A stretch of 64,000 nucleotides of DNA from SIG622 sp045604705 (lineage in GTDB: Bacteria > Bacillota > Clostridia > Oscillospirales > CAG-382), in assembly GCA_045604705.1 (NCBI GenBank), contig JAZUOO010000012.1:1-64000 (forward strand), given 5' to 3'. The position numbers were made by a program, and so were the translations under genes. The notes beneath the pieces were generated by a model. It saw only the letters and a list, made by a program, of their open reading frames with translations. It did no database searches and was not told where the DNA came from. Position 1 is the first letter of the stretch. Every line of letters begins with the position of its first letter. Below, one piece after another: positions 58,921 through 64,000 of the stretch.

Positions 58921-59604
58921 ATGGAAAAGATTTACACTGGCAAAACAAAGGATGTATACAAGCTTGACAATGGCAATGTTATGCTCAAGTTCAAGGACGA
59001 CTGTACGGGCAAAGACGGCGTATTTGACCCCGGTGAAAACACTGTAGGTCTTACAATCGACGGTATCGGCAAGGCAAATCTTAAGTCTTCCGTTTACTAC
59101 TTTGACCTCATAAAAAAAGCCGGAATCAAGACACACTACGTTAGTGCAGACATTGAAAATGCAACTATGGAGGTTCTTCCCGCAACTGTATTTGGTCACG
59201 GTCTTGAAGTAATCTGCAGACTTGTAGCTACAGGCAGCTTCATAAGAAGATACGGCGAATATATTGAAGATGGTACTCCCCTTGAGGGCGGCTATGTCGA
59301 ATGTACATTTAAGAACGACGAAAAGGGAGATCCGCTTGTAACAAGCGAAGGTCTCGCAGCTCTCGGCGTAATGACACCCGAAATGTTTGCAAGTATGAAG
59401 GAACAGACACTCAAGATCACAAAGATTGTTGCCGATGACCTTAAAACAATCGGTCTTGATCTCTGGGACATCAAGTTTGAATTTGGCTACAACAACGGCG
59501 AAGTAATTCTTATCGACGAAATCGCTTCCGGTAACATGAGAGTTTACAAGGATGGCAAGATTGTTGATCCCGTTGACCTTACAAAGTATATCAACGAAAG
59601 ATAA
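58921..59604 (+). CDS. purC: Phosphoribosylaminoimidazole-succinocarboxamide synthase PurC
   Basis: Purine biosynthesis enzyme that joins CAIR and aspartate using ATP. The 227-residue length and motifs ([54 protein letters not shown]) identify it. Codon use is more GC-rich at third positions than in its neighbours, which fits high expression. It is alone here, without the rest of the pur genes, but has its own promoter and terminator. Confidence 0.97.
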   Translation: MEKIYTGKTKDVYKLDNGNVMLKFKDDCTGKDGVFDPGENTVGLTIDGIGKANLKSSVYYFDLIKKAGIKTHYVSADIENATMEVLPATVFGHGLEVICRLVATGSFIRRYGEYIEDGTPLEGGYVECTFKNDEKGDPLVTSEGLAALGVMTPEMFASMKEQTLKITKIVADDLKTIGLDLWDIKFEFGYNNGEVILIDEIASGNMRVYKDGKIVDPVDLTKYINER

Positions 59605-59620
59605 TCATATATTTAATTTG

Positions 59621-59659
59621 CCGGACAGGAGTACGTCTTCCTGCCCGGTTTTCATTTTT
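59621..59659 (+). terminator. Terminator after purC
   Basis: CCGGACAGGA and TCCTGCCCGG arms close a stable stem followed by TTTTCATTTTTT. Confidence 0.9.
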
Positions 59660-59805
59660 TATGTTTTTTAGCCGAAATATTTTTTCTTTTGCCATAAAAA
59701 AGTAAAGCAAAACAATTTTCTATTTTTTTAAAATACTTGCATTTTACACTCTTATATGTTATACTAAAATTATAAATTTTAAAGTTACGAAAGGAACTTA
59801 TTAAA

Positions 59806-60462
59806 ATGACAAACTACGAAAAAATTTGCAAAGCTAATCCTCAAATTAAGATTGAGATGCTTACAAATGACAGCTTCCGTCCCTATGGCGAAATCGTAAC
59901 AGGCTACGATTATTCCGAAATTATTTGCTATATGGAGAATAATACCAAGATACCCGACGGATGTGAGTACTGCCCCACCGTTCCGGAAATGGAAGCAACA
60001 GAAGCTGCAAAGAAAATTGTTGATGTATACTGTGGCGGTATGCCTGCTCAGTTTGGATACACCAACGGAACAACCGAATATCTTGATGCTCTTGAATACC
60101 ACAAGGCAAGTGAACTCGTTATTGCCGTTACAGACCTTATCGTTCTTGTCGCACTCAGAAGTGAAATTATTGATAATAAACTCGATGTAAACTGTGTTAA
60201 GGCTTTCTATGTTCCCGCTGGAACAGGCTTTGAAATGTATGCAACTACTCTCCACTATGCACCCGTAAGAGCATTTGAAGATGGTTACAAGTCCGTTGTC
60301 GTGCTTCCAAAGGGTACAAATTATGATATTGAAAAGTCCGAGCTTGACCCCACGCTTTGGGGAACAAACAAGTGGCTTATTGCTCATCCCGATGCTGAAT
60401 CTCTTAAGTCAGATGGTGCTGCCTGCTGGATTGTGGGAGAAAATATTCATATCAATCTTTAA
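59806..60462 (+). CDS. DUF4867 family protein
   Basis: A 218-residue cupin-like protein with motifs NDSFRPYGEIVTGYDY, ATEAAKKIVDVYCGGMPAQFGYTNG, FYVPAGTGFEMYATTLHYAP and NKWLIAHPD. This order matches DUF4867, a family seen in Clostridia and often near sugar metabolism genes. The conserved Glu/His residues in a jelly-roll fold suggest a sugar isomerase-like or binding role, unproven. The start follows GAAAGGAAC. Confidence 0.85.
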   Translation: MTNYEKICKANPQIKIEMLTNDSFRPYGEIVTGYDYSEIICYMENNTKIPDGCEYCPTVPEMEATEAAKKIVDVYCGGMPAQFGYTNGTTEYLDALEYHKASELVIAVTDLIVLVALRSEIIDNKLDVNCVKAFYVPAGTGFEMYATTLHYAPVRAFEDGYKSVVVLPKGTNYDIEKSELDPTLWGTNKWLIAHPDAESLKSDGAACWIVGENIHINL

Positions 60463-60465
60463 ATT

Positions 60466-60995
60466 CTGAGCCGCTATTAACTTAAGCATTTCTCCTCGGC
60501 TTAGGTTTTCGGCTTCACCTTGTGCTAACTCGGCATATTCTTGGGCTATACTCTTTGTCTTAGATGTATTACTTTTGTAATTACTTAATTTCATCAACAG
60601 CGGTCTTTGCTTCTTCGTAGGCTTCTTTAATAGCCTTAGCAGCCTTTTCCTGTTTTATTTTATTCACTATTGCCGCACCACCAAAAATAGTTTAGCTGCG
60701 GTTATACCAGTTATAACAGGATGAGCAGACGCTAGCGTTAAAAGACCTTTGCCAAAACCAGCCAAAGCTCCTCCAACACCTCTAGTTTTAGAACCAATAT
60801 TGGTTAAAAATGAAGCCGATTCTTTTCCGTTTGCCAAAGTTACTCCTGCTTTGGCGGCAATTAAATTAGCCTCAGCCTGAGTTAATGCTTTGGTTTGAAC
60901 CAACTCTCTTAGCTTGGCGGCAGTTACTGTATTTGTTGACAGAACAAGTTTTGCTTGTCCAAGATTTAATCCTTTTAGTACAGTTGTATAATTTT
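60466..60995 (-). pseudogene. Remnant of a phage tail tape measure protein
   Basis: Reading leftward, one frame gives KLRELVQTKALTQAEANLIA and HPVITGITAAKL, the repeat-like Ala/Thr-rich style of tape measure proteins. It is cut by a stop, then the next frame continues GGAAIVNKIKQEKAAKAIKEA and a third KLSNYKSNTSKTKSIAQ. At least two frameshifts separate the pieces. No other phage structural genes are nearby, so it is a lone degraded prophage relic. Confidence 0.55.
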
Positions 60996-61014
60996 ACAAA
61001 TGTCTACGATTGTA

Positions 61015-61043
61015 TTGTTTTTTTAGATCGTATGTGGTATAAT
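61015..61043 (+). promoter_or_regulatory. Promoter of the small membrane gene at 61076
   Basis: TTGTTT (61015-61020), a 17-base spacer and TATAAT (61038-61043) lie about 32 bases before the start codon. Confidence 0.6.
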
Positions 61044-61075
61044 TATCCATAACAATCAATATTGGAGGTTTACGT

Positions 61076-61393
61076 ATGAATACTGACAACAAAAACTTAA
61101 TTAAAAAACTTGGCAGACTTGGTGTTCTTGACACAGAGCCAGTTCAAAACAACTATATGTCAAGATTTAATAAAAATGAAAACGACATAACAATAGAAAA
61201 TGATTCTGGGGTAACTTGCAAAGTCATTACAGATAATGTTACAGATGAAGAATTACCATTGATGATTATGGCTGAACAACTATCAACTTTAAAGTCCATT
61301 AGAAATATGGTTAAATACTTCTATGTTTCAGCACTTATCGCCGCAGGTATCTGGTTGCTATTTTTCCTTATCGAATTGGGAGATAAACTTTAA
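61076..61393 (+). CDS. Small single-span membrane protein, accessory
   Basis: A 105-residue protein with an acidic, Asn-rich N-terminal half (1-75) and one hydrophobic helix (81-100, VSALIAAGIWLLFFLIELG). It follows TTGGAGG at a good distance and has its own promoter. I do not recognise the family. It lies in a debris region next to a prophage relic and an IS element. Confidence 0.65.
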   Translation: MNTDNKNLIKKLGRLGVLDTEPVQNNYMSRFNKNENDITIENDSGVTCKVITDNVTDEELPLMIMAEQLSTLKSIRNMVKYFYVSALIAAGIWLLFFLIELGDKL

Positions 61394-61426
61394 TAACCAC
61401 CCCGCAAACAATAGGAGAGGATGCAT

Positions 61427-61624
61427 ATGAGCGATAAACTCAACCAAGAATATTGCAAACAGATTGATAATCTATTGACCTTTGAACACTGGGCGTCGTA
61501 TAGATTTTATTTTTCCTCTAAATACGCAAGGAGTGTATCTAAGATTGATACACTCCAAAATTTTTTTGTATTACGAAAACCACCAGCAGAGCTGGTGGTT
61601 CCAAAAAGCTTTAGCTATGCGTAG
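61427..61624 (+). CDS. Short reading frame running into the IS200-type element, probably truncated
   Basis: The ATG at 61427 follows AGGAGAGG. The first 35 residues (MSDKLNQEYCKQIDNLLTF...) look like a real protein. The frame then passes through a terminator-like hairpin (61530-61556) and a second hairpin belonging to the IS end, and stops at 61624. The original C-terminus was probably lost when the element inserted. Function unknown. Confidence 0.45.
   Translation: MSDKLNQEYCKQIDNLLTFEHWASYRFYFSSKYARSVSKIDTLQNFFVLRKPPAELVVPKSFSYA
61530..61567 (+). terminator. Terminator-like hairpin inside the truncated frame
   Basis: GGAGTGTATC and GATACACTCC arms are followed by a run of seven T. It ends transcription coming from the small genes before the IS element. 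Confidence 0.8.
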
Positions 61625-61632
61625 AAAAAATA

Positions 61633-61690
61633 CCTCCTTTGATGTATAATAAAGTTGGTCTGCCAACCAAACAAAAAACATCAAAGGAGG
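61633..61690 (+). promoter_or_regulatory. RNA stem hiding the tnpA ribosome binding site
   Basis: CCTCCTTTGATGT (61633-61645) is perfectly complementary to ACATCAAAGGAGG (61678-61690), which contains the ribosome binding site. An inner hairpin GTTGG/CCAAC (61654-61667) caps the fold. A 13-bp stem would block tnpA translation, as known for IS200. Confidence 0.85.
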
Positions 61691-61698
61691 ATCAAGTC

Positions 61699-62175
61699 GT
61701 GAAACTTGACACAGATAGTTTAGCACATACGCAATGGAATTGCAAGTACCATATAGTATTTGCCCCAAAATATCGAAGACAAATAATATATGGAAAAATA
61801 AAAGCAGATATAGGAATAATGTTGAGAAAACTATGCGAATACAAGGGAGTAGAAATATTGGAAGCAGAAGCGTGTAAGGATCATATACATATGCTGCTGT
61901 CAATACCACCAAAGTATAGTGTATCACAAATAATGGGGTATCTGAAAGGCAAAAGCAGTTTGATGATATTTGAGAAGTACGCCAATATGAAGTATAAATA
62001 TGGCAACAGACATTTTTGGTGTTGGGGATATTATGTAGATACGGTAGGTCGAAATAAAAAGGCGATAGAGCAGTATATAAGAAATCAGTTGAAAGAAGAT
62101 AATGAAGCAGAGCAACTGAGTATAATGGAATATATTGACCCGTTTACGGGTCAGCCGGTAAAAGAGGGCAAATAA
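61699..62175 (+). CDS. tnpA: IS200/IS605 family transposase TnpA
   Basis: A 158-residue Y1 HUH transposase that moves single-stranded DNA. The HUH pair appears in KDHIHMLLSIP and the nucleophile Tyr in the helix YYVDTVGRNKKAIEQYIRNQ. The WNCKYHIVFAPKYRR start is diagnostic. The GTG at 61699 is the start preceded by AAAGGAGG, giving the usual family length. It appears intact. Confidence 0.95.
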   Translation: MKLDTDSLAHTQWNCKYHIVFAPKYRRQIIYGKIKADIGIMLRKLCEYKGVEILEAEACKDHIHMLLSIPPKYSVSQIMGYLKGKSSLMIFEKYANMKYKYGNRHFWCWGYYVDTVGRNKKAIEQYIRNQLKEDNEAEQLSIMEYIDPFTGQPVKEGK

Positions 62176-62349
62176 AAAAGTCCCTTTAGGGACATGCCTG
62201 CAAAAGTCGTGCGGTTGGCAGACTTTTCGACGAGCCTATAGGCTCAGCCTATGACATGCCCCAAGGGGGCTTGTGCAAGCCACCGGCACGGCCGGTGGTT
62301 ATGACTATGTATTAGAAATCTAAAGTTTTAAGACAAATAATCGCAAAAT
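62176..62349. other. 3' region of the IS element
   Basis: Contains short palindromes (GTCCCTTTAGGGAC, GCCTATAGGC and CCCCAAGGGGG) and the right-end hairpin. There is no coding sequence. The last 50 bases are host flank. Confidence 0.6.
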
Positions 62350-62843
62350 TCAGTTGTTTTGGTCGTTAATCGGAGGGGGATCAATTTGAGTGATCGGAAC
62401 GGCAAAAATGTCACTACTGTTTAAAGTTGAAGCTGTATTTTGTGAATTTGTCGCAGTACCAGTAAAGTTTGGAGTGGGCGGAGTATAAAAAGGAGCTTGA
62501 GGTGTTGTCGCAGAACCAATGTTGCTTCTGGGAGCGGATGCACCGGAATTTGCGGCAATCCTTTCAAGAAGAGCTGTCTGATACCAGCTTTGCTCAAGAA
62601 TCTTGGAATTAGCATCTACAAGCTCGCCGAAAGCGTAAAGCTGACAGTTTGTAAGCCATGCGACAAAAAACCGAAGCCAACTAACAATATGGAAATTAAA
62701 AAACCTGAGAATGCCACCAGTGCATGACCGTAAGCAAGTGTGATACTAAACAACAGCAATGCCATAAAAGAGAAGCAGATGATCTCTATAATGGCAAGGA
62801 TTTTTGCCAAAGTTTTGAGTTTTGAACCAATGTTTTTAAACAT
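62350..62843 (-). pseudogene. Frameshifted membrane protein gene, FGEL family
   Basis: Reading leftward from an ATG at 62843 (GGAGGAC upstream), the first frame gives MFKNIGSKLKTLAKILA and two helices (18-40, 42-62), then ends at 62616. A one-base slip in a T6 tract near 62661-62666 leads to a continuation NCQLYAFGELVDANSKILEQSW, followed by a Pro/Thr/Asn-rich tail ending at 62350. The YAFGEL segment belongs to a common Clostridial family of small membrane proteins with unknown role. Mutation or sequencing error are both possible. Confidence 0.65.
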
Positions 62844-63074
62844 AACGTGTCCTCCAAAATCTTTTTTTGATTAATTATAACACTTAGATTTGAATTTGTA
62901 AATACTTTATAAGAAATTTGTCAATTAATTTTTAAATTTGGTGTAAAGCATTCAAATCCAATAATGGACTTTCAATATTTAGTAAAGGTTCCGTAAATTA
63001 ACAGATGGTGATATAAGCGAGGTCATGAACTGAGACATTTAACATCGACAATTCTCTTTATCGTCAAGTCAAAC

Positions 63075-63102
63075 AAAAAACGCCCGACGAAAAGTCGGAC
63101 GT
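63075..63102 (-). terminator. Terminator of the UPF0210 gene
   Basis: Reading leftward, CGTCCGAC pairs GTCGGGCG and is followed by a run of T. It ends the leftward gene at the window edge. Confidence 0.9.
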
Positions 63103-63130
63103 TGAAAAAATTTATAATATCATCAAAATC

Positions 63131-64000
63131 TTAGTTTCTAAGAGAATGAATCGGCGCAGGAATTCTACCACCTCTTGCAATGAACTTTGCGGAGCTGAAA
63201 TTGTTAACAGGCATTACGGGAGCATAGCCCAGAAGTCCGCCGAATTCAACCTTATCCCCAACTTTTTTGCCGTAAGCAGGAATAAGTCTGCAGGCGGTTG
63301 TCTTGCCGTTTATCATGCCAATGGCAGCTTCATCCGCAATAATCGCAGAGATTGTTTCCGCACTTGTATCACCGGGTATGGCAATCATATCAAGACCAAC
63401 GGAGCATACTGACGTCATAGCTTCAAGCTTTTCAAGAGTGAGTGAACCGCAATTTACCGCGTCAATCATCCCCTGGTCTTCTGAAACGGGAATAAATGCA
63501 CCTGAAAGACCTCCAACGTGAGATGATGCCATGGCACCGCCCTTTTTCACCGCATCGTTAAGCATGGCAAGTGCCGCAGTAGTACCGGGAGCGCCGCAGC
63601 TTTCAAGTCCCATTGCCTCAAGAATGTGTGCAACTGAGTCACCGACAGCGGGCGTGGGGGCAAGAGAGAGGTCAACAATACCGAAAGGAACGCCGAGTCT
63701 TTGAGATGCTTCAACCGCAACAAGCTGTCCCATTCGGGTAACTTTGAATGCTGTTTTCTTTATAATATCCGCAAGATCGGAGAAATTGCAGTCGCCAGCT
63801 TTTTCAACAGCTGCTCTTACAACACCTGGTCCCGAAACTCCGACATTTATAACACATTCAGGCTCACCGACACCGTGGAATGCACCTGCCATAAACGGAT
63901 TGTCCTCGGGAACATTTGCAAATACGACAAACTTTGCACAGCCGATTGAATAGTTATCCTTTGTAAGATAAGCAAGTTCCTTAACCGTATGTCCGAGCTT
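63131..64000 (-). CDS. UPF0210/PFL family protein, C-terminal part (continues past the window)
   Basis: At least 290 residues, open at the right edge. The sequence [52 protein letters not shown] and [29 protein letters not shown] identify the UPF0210 (PFL) family, which resembles formate-acetyltransferase-like or phosphoribosyl-type folds but has no proven activity. Often it follows an ACT-domain gene; that neighbour would lie outside the window. The start codon is not in the window. Confidence 0.93.
   Translation of the reverse strand, partial: KLGHTVKELAYLTKDNYSIGCAKFVVFANVPEDNPFMAGAFHGVGEPECVINVGVSGPGVVRAAVEKAGDCNFSDLADIIKKTAFKVTRMGQLVAVEASQRLGVPFGIVDLSLAPTPAVGDSVAHILEAMGLESCGAPGTTAALAMLNDAVKKGGAMASSHVGGLSGAFIPVSEDQGMIDAVNCGSLTLEKLEAMTSVCSVGLDMIAIPGDTSAETISAIIADEAAIGMINGKTTACRLIPAYGKKVGDKVEFGGLLGYAPVMPVNNFSSAKFIARGGRIPAPIHSLRN

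Larger units (their letters stand above)
61578..62300 (+). mobile_element. IS200/IS605-family element with tnpA only
   Basis: The left hairpin AACCACCAGC/GCTGGTGGTT (61578-61600) and the right hairpin CCACCGGC/GCCGGTGG (62280-62298) are subterminal palindromes of the kind TnpA binds as single strands. The element encodes one intact TnpA and no TnpB. Exact ends are uncertain by some bases because such elements make no target duplication. The 3' part holds several further short palindromes. Confidence 0.8.

Noticed and set aside
1..64000. CRISPR array
   Set aside because: No regularly spaced direct repeats and no cas genes were seen.

Overview
The window looks like a chromosomal piece of an anaerobic, spore-forming, low-GC Gram-positive bacterium of the class Clostridia, probably near Oscillospiraceae/Ruminococcaceae. 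The reasons are an AT-rich base composition with consensus -10/-35 promoters and strong AGGAGG-type ribosome binding sites, sporulation genes (sigK, cotJABC, a CwlD-like amidase), whiA, a flavodiiron oxygen reductase, [FeFe]-hydrogenase maturases, and secreted proteins with SLH, cohesin-like and dockerin-like modules. This placement is an inference from gene content; no rRNA is present.

Layout. 1-500: edge of an IS3-like element and a tRNA-Leu(CAG). 500-7400: a YaiI-type protein, then murB-whiA-dnaE and a lipoprotein. 7400-12130: two small membrane proteins, rpiB, and a leftward group scpB, scpA, an M50 protease and a cation efflux protein. 12400-18310: a secreted SLH protein, an SDR oxidoreductase, a phosphodiesterase and a four-module flavodiiron protein. 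18431-27390: an eight-gene leftward operon, the most unusual locus here. 27420-30000: luxS, a peroxiredoxin, a membrane protein and a CAP-domain protein. 30144-34397: a giant modular secreted protein. 34600-39400: an ACP/acyl-activating pair, a VOC protein, an S53 peptidase and an FkbM methyltransferase. 39600-42830: an accessory stretch of genes, each followed by a related about 75-100-bp repeat, interrupted by a small DUF559 endonuclease element. 42829-60462: a glycosidase-SLH protein, sigK, a NUDIX protein, proC, a Xer-type recombinase, an amidase, radA, a thioesterase, an alcohol dehydrogenase, a kinase-like protein, cotJABC, purC and a DUF4867 protein. 60460-62850: debris (tape-measure remnant, an intact IS200/IS605 tnpA element, a frameshifted membrane gene). 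63131 to the edge: a UPF0210 protein.

The standout system is the operon FecCD-type permease, FecE-type ATPase, HydE radical SAM, NifH-like, two nitrogenase component 1-like proteins, a lipoprotein binding protein, and HydF. The ATPase carries a C-terminal domain that resembles the small ACT-like 'iron-only hydrogenase system regulator' (TM1266 type). The operon starts with a leader of about 150 nt that ends in a terminator hairpin directly in front of the first ribosome binding site, so expression is probably controlled by attenuation or a riboswitch. Together this suggests an importer, a nitrogenase-like reductase and two H-cluster maturases working on one pathway. That link is an inference.

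The second standout is the 39.6-42.8 kb stretch. Three repeat copies (R1-R3) follow three consecutive ORFs, and two of the ORFs share a 5' leader. The DUF559 element sits exactly inside the second copy of that leader, so the other copy shows the approximate empty site.
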